Counted from the stretch's first letter, positions 52,395 to 61,137 are shown. The stretch is 64,000 nt of DNA from Cellvibrio fontiphilus_A (GCF_042646205.1 NZ_JBHRTF010000006.1:186001-250000), one strand, 5' to 3'. Numbers and translations: made by a program. Notes: generated from the sequence alone by a model not told the origin.

Positions 52395-52551
52395 TCAAAT
52401 CAAACCCGGAATATATAAAGAAAGGGTGAAGGTGCGGTAAGTATACCAAGCCTTGCTGTTATTAAGCGTTCTGGCTCGGTCGCGGCCAAGGATCAAGTGC
52501 TATATACGAACTAAACAGCCTTGTGGTTAATAACCTCGTATAATACCGCTT

Positions 52552-52578
52552 GAACTTTTAATTTGGGGTTTTGTCTAT
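52552..52578 (+). promoter_or_regulatory. Sigma-E (AlgU) type autoregulatory promoter of algU
   Basis: GAACTT at 52552-52557 and TCTAT at 52574-52578 are separated by 16 bp. This matches the extracytoplasmic sigma-E/AlgU consensus GAACTT-N16/17-TCtga. algU starts 57 bases on. A sigma-70-like TATAAT at 52539-52544 with no good -35 lies just before. Confidence 0.75.
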
Positions 52579-52584
52579 AAGCGG

Positions 52585-52601
52585 CTTTGAACCAATAGAC
52601 T
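52585..52601 (+). repeat. 17-bp element, copy 1 (algU leader)
   Basis: CTTTGAACCAATAGACT. It differs by one base from the copy at 53262-53278 in front of mucA. It lies downstream of the sigma-E promoter, 34 bases before the algU ATG. Confidence 0.85.
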
Positions 52602-52635
52602 TTGCATAAGATGTGTTTCCCTTGGGGGTTTAAGA

Positions 52636-53226
52636 ATGACAGCGCAACTAGCGCCTGATGTTGATCAGCAACTGGTCGAGCGAGTTCAAAAAGGCGATAA
52701 ACGCGCGTTTGATTTGCTAGTGATTAAATACCAGCACAAAGTGCTGGCGGTAATTAGTCGTTTTATCCGTGATCATGCCGAGGCTCAGGACGTGGCCCAA
52801 GAGGCATTTATAAAAGCTTATCGCGCCCTGCCTAATTTTCGCGGTGATAGCGCCTTTTATACCTGGATCTACCGGATCGCCATCAATACAGCCAAAAACC
52901 ATATAGTCGCCCGCAACCGCCGCCCACCATCCAGCGATGTGGAAATTGAAGATGCCGAGTTTTTTGACGGCAATGACGGTATGCATGAACTCAATACACC
53001 CGAGCACAATGTGTTGTGTGAGGAGCTTGAGAATACTATCGCCCAAGCCTTTAAGGATTTGCCCGATGACTTGCGCACGGCAGTGACCCTGCGCGAGATT
53101 GATGGTTTGAGTTATGAAGAAATTGCTGAGGCTATGGATTGCCCTGTGGGGACTGTTCGTTCGAGGATCTTCCGCGCGCGGGAGGCAATTGATAAGCGAA
53201 TCAAACCCTTGGTTGAGGATATTTAA
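52636..53226 (+). CDS. algU: Extracytoplasmic-function sigma factor AlgU (RpoE)
   Basis: 196 residues. Region 2 (about 20-90) with RFIRDHAEAQDVAQEAFIKAY and NFRGDSAFYTWIYRIAINTA, and region 4 (about 135-185) with LSYEEIAEAMDCPVGTVRSRI, as in E. coli RpoE and Pseudomonas AlgU. It directs the cell-envelope stress regulon and in Pseudomonas alginate genes. ATG 52636 is preceded by GGGGG. Its anti-sigma factor gene follows after 147 bp, an unusually wide gap. Confidence 0.96.
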   Translation: MTAQLAPDVDQQLVERVQKGDKRAFDLLVIKYQHKVLAVISRFIRDHAEAQDVAQEAFIKAYRALPNFRGDSAFYTWIYRIAINTAKNHIVARNRRPPSSDVEIEDAEFFDGNDGMHELNTPEHNVLCEELENTIAQAFKDLPDDLRTAVTLREIDGLSYEEIAEAMDCPVGTVRSRIFRAREAIDKRIKPLVEDI

Positions 53227-53261
53227 TGTCCCTTGAAAAACTTTCACATTTTTTTGTAAAT

Positions 53262-53278
53262 CTTTGAACCAATTGACT
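53262..53278 (+). repeat. 17-bp element, copy 2 (algU-mucA gap)
   Basis: CTTTGAACCAATTGACT, one mismatch to the copy in the algU leader. It lies 95 bases before the mucA ATG. GAACCA (53266-53271) and TCATA (53288-53292), 16 bp apart, form a weak sigma-E-like pair. Confidence 0.8.
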
Positions 53279-53373
53279 AGTGTTTAGTCATATCAGGTAC
53301 AGCGTTACATAACTGGAAATACCACCACTGCTTTTTGCACCCCCTGCATTTGCACAAAGAGGCTTTAGCGAGA

Positions 53374-54099
53374 ATGACAGAGCAAAACCAATCACCAGTG
53401 CTAGCCGAATCTTTATCAGCACTCATGGATAATCAGGCTTCCGAACTAGAGCTGCAGAGGTTGCTCAAAGCTTTGCAAGCGGATCCTGAACTGAAGTCGA
53501 CCTGGTCGCGTTATCAAATCGCCAGTGCAGGCTTAAAGGGTGACATCCCGGTATTGGCAAGTAGCGATTTTGCCTCTCGTGTTAGCGCAGCGATTGACGC
53601 AGAAGAAACCTATTCAGTCGCGGCATCTGTCAGTACTGCTTTATCCGGGCAAACTGCAGAGGCGGCAATTTCTGTTCCCCAACAACGTTGGTGGCAGCAA
53701 GCAGGGCGTGTGGCTGTAGCTGCTTCAGTAGCGGGTGCGATTATTTTAGGTGTTCAGCAATACCAAGCTCCTGGTGCGGATCTTGATGCTATGACATCCG
53801 GTGGGATCGCTGCTGCTCCGGCACCAGCTTCAGAAAGCAAGGCGGCTAATTTACCTTCAGGTATTAATGCCCCAGCGTTGTCGGCGCGCACTGTGGCAGT
53901 CCAGAGTGGTTATGAATCCCGCCCACAGGAAAGTCGGCGTGTGATGTTTGTGCCGCGCCAGCAGGCCGCCCCGGTTTACAATGAAGATATCAGCAGTTAC
54001 GTAAACCAGTTAATTCAGGAGCACACTGATAACGCTTCATTGAATAGCGGTCAGGGTATGTTGCCTTACACCCGGGTAATTTTGGTCGAGGAGGAATAA
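53374..54099 (+). CDS. mucA: Anti-sigma-E factor MucA (RseA family)
   Basis: 241 residues from ATG 53374 (MTEQNQSPVLAESLSALM); the frame opens 39 bases earlier. The N-terminal cytosolic RseA-type domain (about 12-85) with STWSRYQIASAGLKGD binds the sigma factor. A single membrane span lies around 113-132 and a periplasmic tail follows. AlgW/DegS and MucP cleavage normally release the sigma factor. It precedes mucB. Confidence 0.92.
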   Translation: MTEQNQSPVLAESLSALMDNQASELELQRLLKALQADPELKSTWSRYQIASAGLKGDIPVLASSDFASRVSAAIDAEETYSVAASVSTALSGQTAEAAISVPQQRWWQQAGRVAVAASVAGAIILGVQQYQAPGADLDAMTSGGIAAAPAPASESKAANLPSGINAPALSARTVAVQSGYESRPQESRRVMFVPRQQAAPVYNEDISSYVNQLIQEHTDNASLNSGQGMLPYTRVILVEEE

Positions 54100-54199
54100 T
54101 CAGTTAACGCTCGTCTGCGTCATCCGCCTCCCGGCAATATTTGTAAAATCAGGTGAAGCAGTTATGCTGCGCACCTGATTTCCTCTCTTCGAGTCCAGC

Positions 54200-55234
54200 A
54201 TGTTAATTCCTGCATCCCTGCATAAAACCCTTCAGTTTGGTACAGCCTCGGCGATTATTTTGTTGCTATCCTCTTCTTTTGCTGCAGCACAAAGTGATGG
54301 GGCGTTTTCATCGGCTCCTGCTTCTGCGCAATCTACTGTTGTAGCGCCAACGGCGGCTGAAATTCAATCGCCAGAGGTGGCGAGCTTACTGCGTAAAATG
54401 GCCACTATCCCGCCAACCCTTAATTATCAGGGATCGTTTACCTATCAGCATAAAGATAATCCGGCGTTACAGAGTTTCAGGATTATCCACTGGGTAGAGG
54501 ATGGGGTAGAGCATGAGCGTTTGCAGTATTTAAATGGCCCTGAGCGCGAGGTGATTCGCACCGGTAAAACCCTTGGGTGTGAGTCTCTGGGGGATCAATT
54601 ACTGCAGGGGAAAATCAGTCAGCTGGGGGTGAACCTCACACGGCTCGATCAGCTGTACCGATTCGAAATTCGTGGCCCCGAGCGAGTAGCTGGCCGTGAG
54701 GCGACAGCTTTATTGGCTTTGCCGCTCGATCCTTTCAGGCACAGTTCCCTACTGACAATTGATAATGAAACCGGCTTGGTACTCAAGTCATGGCTGGTAG
54801 ATGAATCCGCACGTCCTTTGGAGCGCTATCAGTTTATCGATCTCGATCTTAGTCCTAAGATAGAAAATCTGCGCGAGCCAAAAGCGCGTTTGCACCGCGC
54901 GGCCATACCACAACTTGCTGATTGCAATCCCTCCGCCAACAAACAGCCGGAGCGTTGGAGCTTGCAGTGGGTTCCTCCAGGTTTTGCCTTTGTCGGTCAG
55001 CGGCAGGTTAAAAGCCAAATTGATATGTTGATGTACACCGATGGCCTGACGACTTTTTCGGTATTTATTGAGGAGGCTACTGGCGCCGTTCCCGAAGGTG
55101 TTGCCCAGCGTGGTGCCACCCTTGCGGTGATGGATGCTCTAACGAGCGGTGATAAAAATTACCGGATTACAGTTGTTGGTGAAATTCCTGTCGTCACGGC
55201 GCAAAAAATTGCGCAAAATATAAGCGGTATTTAA
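54200..55234 (+). CDS. mucB: Sigma-E regulatory protein MucB (RseB)
   Basis: 344 residues. Sec signal peptide ending near FAAAQS (residues 1-31), then the two RseB domains: a large LolA/LolB-like lipid-binding domain and a smaller C-terminal domain. It binds the periplasmic part of MucA and protects it from protease until LPS or lipoprotein signals displace it. Confidence 0.92.
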   Translation: MLIPASLHKTLQFGTASAIILLLSSSFAAAQSDGAFSSAPASAQSTVVAPTAAEIQSPEVASLLRKMATIPPTLNYQGSFTYQHKDNPALQSFRIIHWVEDGVEHERLQYLNGPEREVIRTGKTLGCESLGDQLLQGKISQLGVNLTRLDQLYRFEIRGPERVAGREATALLALPLDPFRHSSLLTIDNETGLVLKSWLVDESARPLERYQFIDLDLSPKIENLREPKARLHRAAIPQLADCNPSANKQPERWSLQWVPPGFAFVGQRQVKSQIDMLMYTDGLTTFSVFIEEATGAVPEGVAQRGATLAVMDALTSGDKNYRITVVGEIPVVTAQKIAQNISGI

Positions 55235-55252
55235 GTCGCGCAGGGTTATCCC

Positions 55253-55726
55253 ATGATTATTGAAAATGGCCGAATTGTCTCTGTGGAAACTGAAGGTGTG
55301 TGGGTAGAGACTATCAAGAAGTCCGCCTGTGGTTCCTGTAAAGCAGAAAAGGGCTGTGGTCACAGTTTGCTCAACAAGTGGGATGGTCACAGCGCCTATA
55401 TATGGGTGCTGCTGGATGGTCGCGACCCTGCCCAGTACAAATTGGGTGACGAAATCCAGATAGGTATTCCTGAAGAGGTGATCGCCAAAGGGTCGCTATT
55501 GGTTTACCTGGTGCCAATCATCTCGTTGGTGACACTTACCTCATTGGCACACGCTTTTTTTGCCCAGGAAGCGATAACTACCTTGGCGGGTTTTACCGGC
55601 TTGGCAATAGGCGGGCTTATTGTTCGCTGGCACTCATGGCGAACCCGGTTTGATCGAGAGCTGCAGCCGGTATTGGTGGACGAGCGAAAAACACTGCGCT
55701 TCTTCCAACCTGTAGAGCAGCATTAA
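55253..55726 (+). CDS. mucC: SoxR-reducing/sigma-E regulator RseC/MucC
   Basis: 157 residues. RseC family: N-terminal cytosolic Cys-rich region with four cysteines (SACGSCKAEKGCG), and two membrane spans (about 80-120). In E. coli RseC influences sigma-E and reduction of SoxR. In Pseudomonas a mucD (DegP) gene follows; here the next gene is arfB. Confidence 0.9.
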   Translation: MIIENGRIVSVETEGVWVETIKKSACGSCKAEKGCGHSLLNKWDGHSAYIWVLLDGRDPAQYKLGDEIQIGIPEEVIAKGSLLVYLVPIISLVTLTSLAHAFFAQEAITTLAGFTGLAIGGLIVRWHSWRTRFDRELQPVLVDERKTLRFFQPVEQH

Positions 55727-55727
55727 T

Positions 55728-56147
55728 ATGTTGCGCATTAATGCGTCTACCCTCATTCCCGCTGGTGAGATCGAACTGACTGCGATGCGCGCTCAAGGGG
55801 CGGGGGGCCAGAATGTCAACAAGGTGTCGAGTGCGATACATTTGCGTTTTGATATCCCCAATTCTTCGTTAAGTGAATTTTGCAAATCCCGTTTACTTGC
55901 TCTGGGTGATAAACGTATCACCAATGATGGCGTCTTGGTGATTAAGGCCCAGACCTATCGCACCCAGGAGCAAAATCGCGATGATGCATTGATGCGTTTG
56001 CGCGAGATTATTCTGGAGGCACTCAAAGTCCCCAAGGCTCGTCATGCCACACGCCCTACATTTTCATCCCGGCAGCGACGTATGGATGAAAAAGCCCAGC
56101 GTGGCGCTATTAAATCCGCACGGCAGAAAAAAATTTCTTTTGATTGA
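55728..56147 (+). CDS. arfB: Alternative ribosome-rescue factor ArfB (peptidyl-tRNA hydrolase)
   Basis: 139 residues (E. coli YaeJ 140). Catalytic GGQ at residues 26-28 (AQGAGGQNVNKVSS) and a basic C-terminal tail (SRQRRMDEKAQRG, SARQKK) that enters the empty mRNA channel. It hydrolyses peptidyl-tRNA in stalled ribosomes. Starts 2 bp after mucC, so it may be co-transcribed with the sigma-E genes. Confidence 0.95.
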   Translation: MLRINASTLIPAGEIELTAMRAQGAGGQNVNKVSSAIHLRFDIPNSSLSEFCKSRLLALGDKRITNDGVLVIKAQTYRTQEQNRDDALMRLREIILEALKVPKARHATRPTFSSRQRRMDEKAQRGAIKSARQKKISFD

Positions 56148-56153
56148 GTTACC

Positions 56154-57254
56154 TCACGCATTCGCAGAATGTGCGAGAGCGCCTGCCTGTTGTTTTTCTT
56201 TCGCCTGCAGTGCATCACTCGAATCTTGCAGCAACAAGGGTTGCCATAATTGTTGCTGTAAGGCTTCCATATTTTTGCCTCGCTCAGTCACCAGCCAATC
56301 GACTAATGCTTTTGCTACATCCGGATAATTGCGTGGGCGATTGGGGGTGGCTTGCTGTAACCAGCGGGCTAGGGTGGAGACATCCAATTGTTTGGTCGCT
56401 GTGCCTAAACCTAATTTTTCCAAGGCTATAGCGTTGGATTTTTGTTCCATTTGCCCGGCGACAGGTTGCACCAGAATTTTTTTACCCAAATGAATTGCTT
56501 CGCTAGGTAGTTCAAATCCAGCACTGCAAATAACGCCTTCACAGCGGTGTAAATCTATTTGAAATCCTTCGCGTGAAAAGGGACGAACATGAATATGATC
56601 GCGGTCATAAGCGGCAGGTACTGGTTGATAAACAAAAAAATGGTAATCAGGAAATTCCTGTAACTGCGGCAGAATATCGTCCAGGCCTGCAAAGGGTAGG
56701 TACACCAAATAATGTTTCGGGGTAATAGTGTTGGTGTAGGAGCTGTGTTCTACCAGCGGTGGCAGAATGGGCTGCCCAAAGTGATGCCAGTGCAACCCAA
56801 TGGGTTGGTTTACCGGAGCAAAATTGCGCATAAACCAGCGCACAAAAATATTGTCATCAGCTTTGGGTATGTCATAAAAAAATGCGTTTTGGTGGGATAT
56901 GCCTATGACATGTTTTCCCGCTAGTTTTGCCGCCCAGGCACTGATGGGTTCAAAGTCATTAATAATAAAATCATAGCCATCTACATTCAGGCTTTTTACA
57001 TCGCGATAAGCTTGCGCAAGGTTTGAGGTCAGCGCGGTTTTAAGGTAACGCACTTTGCCATGTTCCGTCGCGAAGGTAAGGCCGCGGAAGGTTTTGAAGT
57101 CGCCAAAGGCATCCATATCAAAATATTGTTCGCGCGCGCGGCCGGAAAATACCCAATCGACTTGAGCTCCCGCATTCGCCAGTGCTTTTGCCATTATCCT
57201 TGCGCGGGTTGTGTGCCCATTTCCAGTACCCTGGACGCCGTATAAAATTTTCAT
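56154..57254 (-). CDS. MJ1255/VC2487 family glycosyltransferase
   Basis: 366 residues. Starts MKILYGVQGTGNGHTTRARIMAKAL; the glycine-rich loop and ICSAGFELPSEAIHLGKKILV resemble the nucleotide-sugar-binding region of GT-B transferases (MurG/UgtP-like), and the name given to this family is MJ1255/VC2487. Neither substrate is known. It lies upstream of nothing but next to pap2 and dgkA, lipid-phosphate enzymes, which hints at a glycolipid or lipid-linked acceptor. Convergent with arfB. Confidence 0.85.
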   Translation of the reverse strand: MKILYGVQGTGNGHTTRARIMAKALANAGAQVDWVFSGRAREQYFDMDAFGDFKTFRGLTFATEHGKVRYLKTALTSNLAQAYRDVKSLNVDGYDFIINDFEPISAWAAKLAGKHVIGISHQNAFFYDIPKADDNIFVRWFMRNFAPVNQPIGLHWHHFGQPILPPLVEHSSYTNTITPKHYLVYLPFAGLDDILPQLQEFPDYHFFVYQPVPAAYDRDHIHVRPFSREGFQIDLHRCEGVICSAGFELPSEAIHLGKKILVQPVAGQMEQKSNAIALEKLGLGTATKQLDVSTLARWLQQATPNRPRNYPDVAKALVDWLVTERGKNMEALQQQLWQPLLLQDSSDALQAKEKQQAGALAHSANA

Positions 57255-57309
57255 GCAGTGAGCTCCTGAACAATGGCGTAATTAGTACTTGGATCAGTTG
57301 TTTCTTGCG

Positions 57310-57852
57310 TTAATGCAATGTGATTAACAGTTGGTGCAAATAAATTCCCCAGAACGCACAAGTGCTGCCCAGGATTGCCCCGGCCACCAGATCGGTGGGG
57401 TAGTGCACACCCAGAAGTACGCGGCTAGCGCCCACCGCTGCTGCCCAGATAAAACACGGCAGCGCAAACAGCGGATAAAAATTCAGTACCAGACAAGCAA
57501 ATAAAAAAGCGGCAGCGGTATGACCGGAGGGGAAGCTGAATTGGTCAGAGGGGGTAATAAATGCTTGGTAGCTAGTAATTTTTACTGCTGGACGGTCGCG
57601 TTTGATCAGGTTTTTCAGGAGTAGATAAAGACTCACATCAAAGCAATACGCGATAATGCCTGCCCAAAAAAAAGCGCTACCGGCTAGTGGTTCCAGTAAC
57701 ACCAATAGCAGTGCGATACACAAATAGGTGGGGCCATCACCGGTGGCGGAAATAAATCTCACGGAACGACGATATTGAAAGCGTTTTGTCACATGTACCC
57801 ACAAGAATGCCAGTGTGTCCAAGTGATGGACTCGCTGTAGGAAAGTATTCAT
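57310..57852 (-). CDS. PAP2-family membrane phosphatase
   Basis: 180 residues, about five membrane spans. Acid phosphatase motifs KRDRPAVK, SFPSGHTAAAF and GVHYPTDLVAG are complete. It may dephosphorylate lipid phosphates such as phosphatidate, undecaprenyl diphosphate or phosphatidylglycerol phosphate. It lies 55 bp upstream of the glycosyltransferase gene on the same strand and may share its transcript. Confidence 0.93.
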   Translation of the reverse strand: MNTFLQRVHHLDTLAFLWVHVTKRFQYRRSVRFISATGDGPTYLCIALLLVLLEPLAGSAFFWAGIIAYCFDVSLYLLLKNLIKRDRPAVKITSYQAFITPSDQFSFPSGHTAAAFLFACLVLNFYPLFALPCFIWAAAVGASRVLLGVHYPTDLVAGAILGSTCAFWGIYLHQLLITLH

Positions 57853-58035
57853 GATTCACCGCCATTAGTGATTTGCAGATGAACAAGAGCGAAGTTTTTT
57901 TGCTCTCTCCGCGATCATTTTTAGCACTGCTGTATGACGCTTCTGTGAATGCTTGGTGAAGGTGCAATGACATTTGGCGGGCAGGGCAACAGTGCCTTTC
58001 CCGGGTTCATAAATGAAAAGTGGTGGAGATAACGA

Positions 58036-58407
58036 ATGGGTAAGCCAGGTAAAACCGGTATAGCGCGAGTAATTGATGCTTTTGGCTATTCAATGAAAGG
58101 TTTGTCTGCCAGTTGGAAGTATGAAGCGGCGTTTCGTCAGGAAATCACTATGGGCGTTCTGCTGATTCCAGTCGCTTTTTGGTTGGCGCAAACCCACATA
58201 GAGTTGATTCTGTTAATCAGCAGTATCTTTTGGGTGTGGATGGCGGAGCTCGCCAACTCTTCGGTAGAGGCGGTGGTGGATCGCACTGGCTCCGAGCGCC
58301 ATGAGTTATCTGGTCGCGCTAAGGATATAGGCTCGGCACTGGTATTTATGAGTTTGTTGTTGTTGGCTATTGTGTGGGGCATAGTGGCATTTAATCGCTT
58401 TGCCTGA
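58036..58407 (+). CDS. dgkA: Diacylglycerol kinase
   Basis: 123 residues, three membrane spans, near the E. coli length (122). The catalytic block ELANSSVEAVVDRTGSERHELSG-type reads ELxNSxxEAVVDR with GRAKD. Recycles diacylglycerol to phosphatidate in the inner membrane. Divergent from the PAP2 gene. Confidence 0.95.
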   Translation: MGKPGKTGIARVIDAFGYSMKGLSASWKYEAAFRQEITMGVLLIPVAFWLAQTHIELILLISSIFWVWMAELANSSVEAVVDRTGSERHELSGRAKDIGSALVFMSLLLLAIVWGIVAFNRFA

Positions 58408-58424
58408 TTTTTATTGGCGTCTAC

Positions 58425-58460
58425 AAACCTCGGCAATCGCTGTTGCCGGGGTTTTGTTTT
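58425..58460 (+). terminator. Terminator after dgkA
   Basis: AACCTCGGCAA pairs with TTGCCGGGGTT (one G-T pair) around a six-base loop and runs into TTGTTTTTT. The following 170 bp up to galT holds no other gene. Confidence 0.8.
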
Positions 58461-58633
58461 TTAATCAGCCTTCAGTGGGGCAAAGATGAATTCCCCAGTG
58501 TAATTTGTGGCTCTTGAGCATTGGTATTTGCCATAAAAAAGCAGGATTTATGGATTGTGATCTGCTGGCGATTGGGGTAAATTAGGCTCATTAAATAATT
58601 ATCATATTTATATGCCCAAGTGACAGGTAATTT

Positions 58634-59677
58634 ATGGCAGAAACTTTTTCGGTTAACGAGCACCCGCATCGCCGCTATAACCCCCTCACCGGTGAATGGC
58701 TACTTATTTCACCCCATCGCACCAAGCGCCCGTGGCAAGGTCAGCAAGAGTCCAACCAATGGCCAGAAAGCGCGCCTCATGATGCCAGTTGTTATCTTTG
58801 TGCTGGCAATCAACGCGCAGGTGGCGAACGCAATCCGCCTTACAAGACCACGTTTGTGTTTACCAACGACTTTGCTGCGCTAATGCCGCAAGTTCCAGAC
58901 GCTCCTGCATCTGGCGACCCTCTCTTCCAGATTCAGGCAGAGTACGGCACCAGCCGCGTAATTTGTTTTTCGCCGGATCACAGCAAAACCCTGCCCTTGC
59001 TCACTGATGAAGAGATGCACGCAGTGATTTGCACCTGGATGGATGAAGCTGCTGAGCTGGGCAAGCAGTTCCCCAGCGTACAAATATTTGAAAATAAAGG
59101 TGCGGTAATGGGCTGCTCAAACCCGCATCCACATGGCCAGATTTGGGCGCAGTCACAGCTTCCTACGTTGGTGAGTAAAGAGGACGAGCAACAGCGCGCT
59201 TATTTCCAACAACATCAGCAATCGCTATTGCTTGAATATGCTCGCAAAGAAGCGGTGAGTGGCGAGCGGGTGGTGGTAGAAAATGAACACTGGCTAGTGG
59301 TAGTGCCCTTTTGGGCGGCTTGGCCCTATGAAACCCTGCTCTTACCCAAGCAGGCTTGTGCCCGTATTACCGAATTGAATCAGGCCCAGCAAATCAGCCT
59401 GGGCGACATACTGCGCGATATTACCGCCCGATATGACAATCTCTTTGAGTGTTCATTCCCCTACTCAATGGGTTGGCACGGTGCACCATTTAATGCGGAT
59501 AGCGCCGCACATTGGCAATTGCATGCCCACTTCTTCCCGCCGTTGTTGCGCAGCGCCACTGTGCGCAAGTTTATGGTGGGTTATGAAATGTTGGCCGAGG
59601 CCCAGCGCGATCTGTCGCCAGAACAAGCTGCCGAGCGCTTGCGCCAGCAATCCCCTATTCATTTCAGATTGAGGTAA
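58634..59677 (+). CDS. galT: Galactose-1-phosphate uridylyltransferase
   Basis: 347 residues (E. coli 348). Class I GalT signature SNPHPHGQIWAQ with nucleophile His167 and the zinc-site residues Cys and His in the N-terminal half (CYLCAGNQRAGG). Exchanges UDP between glucose and galactose 1-phosphates in the Leloir pathway. Directly followed by galK; galE and galM are not in the window. Confidence 0.97.
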   Translation: MAETFSVNEHPHRRYNPLTGEWLLISPHRTKRPWQGQQESNQWPESAPHDASCYLCAGNQRAGGERNPPYKTTFVFTNDFAALMPQVPDAPASGDPLFQIQAEYGTSRVICFSPDHSKTLPLLTDEEMHAVICTWMDEAAELGKQFPSVQIFENKGAVMGCSNPHPHGQIWAQSQLPTLVSKEDEQQRAYFQQHQQSLLLEYARKEAVSGERVVVENEHWLVVVPFWAAWPYETLLLPKQACARITELNQAQQISLGDILRDITARYDNLFECSFPYSMGWHGAPFNADSAAHWQLHAHFFPPLLRSATVRKFMVGYEMLAEAQRDLSPEQAAERLRQQSPIHFRLR

Positions 59678-59683
59678 GTGGGT

Positions 59684-60832
59684 GTGACAACACTTTCTAA
59701 CGCTCGTGTGAGCGAAATGTTTGCCGCTTTTTTTGGCTATCAACCAGTGACTACCTTGAAGGCGCCAGGGCGCGTTAATCTCATTGGTGAGCACACGGAT
59801 TACAACGGCGGTTTTGTGCTGCCAGCGGCGATCAACTACAACACCTATATCGCTATAGCACCGCGAGATGATCGACAGCTGAAGCTGGTTGCTTATAACT
59901 TTGATAACCAATCCTGCACTGTTGATTTGGATGCGGTTCAAGCGCATAACGCTGAGGAATCCTGGCCAAATTATGTACGCGGCGTAGTTCAGGAATTGCG
60001 TAAAAACGGCTTTCGTCTGGCCGGTGGTGATTTGTATATCGCTGGTAATGTACCGGCGGGTGCAGGTTTGAGTAGTTCTGCATCCCTGGAGATTGCCTTG
60101 ATCCGCGCCTTACTTGCGCTCAGTGGCGAAGTGATTGACCCGACAAAAGCGGCTTTGGTCGGGCAGGCAGCAGAAAATAATTTTGTGGGTTGTAACTGCG
60201 GGATCATGGATCAGTTGATTTCTGCCCGTGGCCAGGAAAATGCGGCGCTGTTAATCGATTGTCAGGATCTTTCGGTTCGCCCTGTGTCTATGCCGGCGGA
60301 TTGGGAAATACTGATCGTACACAGCGGTGTAAAGCGTGGTTTGGTCGATAGTGAATACAACCAGCGTCGCCAGCAGTGTGAAGCGGCGGCGGCCTTTTTT
60401 GGTCAGACTTCCCTGCGCGCGGTAGAGCTTGATCAATTGCTGGCGGCGGAAGGTAAGTTGGATGATTTAAGTTTTCGTCGTGCGCGCCATGTATTGACCG
60501 AAAATGCCCGCACGCTTGCCGCGGCGGCGGCATTGGCGGCCGGCGATTTGTCTGCCTTGATCGAAGTAATGCTTGCGTCCCACGCTTCCATGCGCGATGA
60601 CTTTAATATCACCACGCCTGCTATTGATACCCTGGTAGATATATTGGTCGAGGCAGGAGCTGGGCAGGCTGGCGCCCGCATGACGGGCGGCGGTTTTGGC
60701 GGCTGTGTGGTTGCTGTTGCTCCAGCAGCAGTTATTCCTCGTTTGATGGCCGCCGTCGAAACAAATTACCAAGCGCAAACTGGCTGTATACCTACGCTGA
60801 TTCGGGCCAAAGCCAGTGCCGGTGCGTTTTAA
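59684..60832 (+). CDS. galK: Galactokinase
   Basis: 382 residues (E. coli 382). GHMP kinase motifs: GRVNLIGEHTDYNGGF, PAGAGLSSSASLEIALIRAL and GARMTGGGFGGCVV. GTG 59684 is preferred because GAGG lies nine bases upstream; GTG 59678 is right after the galT stop. Phosphorylates galactose for GalT. Ends at a strong terminator. Confidence 0.96.
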   Translation: MTTLSNARVSEMFAAFFGYQPVTTLKAPGRVNLIGEHTDYNGGFVLPAAINYNTYIAIAPRDDRQLKLVAYNFDNQSCTVDLDAVQAHNAEESWPNYVRGVVQELRKNGFRLAGGDLYIAGNVPAGAGLSSSASLEIALIRALLALSGEVIDPTKAALVGQAAENNFVGCNCGIMDQLISARGQENAALLIDCQDLSVRPVSMPADWEILIVHSGVKRGLVDSEYNQRRQQCEAAAAFFGQTSLRAVELDQLLAAEGKLDDLSFRRARHVLTENARTLAAAAALAAGDLSALIEVMLASHASMRDDFNITTPAIDTLVDILVEAGAGQAGARMTGGGFGGCVVAVAPAAVIPRLMAAVETNYQAQTGCIPTLIRAKASAGAF

Positions 60833-60862
60833 ACTTCAGTCCTTATCCCGATGTCGTTGTTT

Positions 60863-60888
60863 GCCCCGCCTTGTGCGGGGCTTTTTTT
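60863..60888 (+). terminator. Terminator after galK
   Basis: GCCCCGC and GCGGGGC pair around CTTGT, followed by seven T. Confidence 0.92.
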
Positions 60889-60921
60889 ATGCTGTTACTG
60901 GCTTGGGGAATTGCAGCTCAA

Positions 60922-61137
60922 TCAGTGTGAAATATCTTTATCCTGCGTTCCGCCTAAAGCGGTTTGTCCTAAAAAGGCTTCTACATCCTGCTGTAGCGTG
61001 CGATCGGCGGTGCGGCGCTCCTTGGATTTGCGGCGCTTGCGGTGATACAAATCGAGCGGCAAATATTTGCAGGGGTCGCGATCAAGGCGACGGTCAGCAC
61101 CTTTGCGTCGATCAAAAAAGAATCGCTGATCGCTCAT
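60922..61137 (-). CDS. Small basic hypothetical protein
   Basis: 71 residues, rich in Arg and Asp: MSDQRFFFDRRKGADRRLDR at the start, then DLYHRKRRKSKERRTADR. It is divergent from bolA, has no membrane span, and such short Arg/Asp proteins occur in Pseudomonas relatives, but I cannot assign a function. RNA or ribosome association is possible from the charge only. Confidence 0.7.
   Translation of the reverse strand: MSDQRFFFDRRKGADRRLDRDPCKYLPLDLYHRKRRKSKERRTADRTLQQDVEAFLGQTALGGTQDKDISH

Noticed and set aside
52508..52534. Second sigma-E promoter GAACTA before algU
   Set aside because: No acceptable -10 follows at 16-17 bp.
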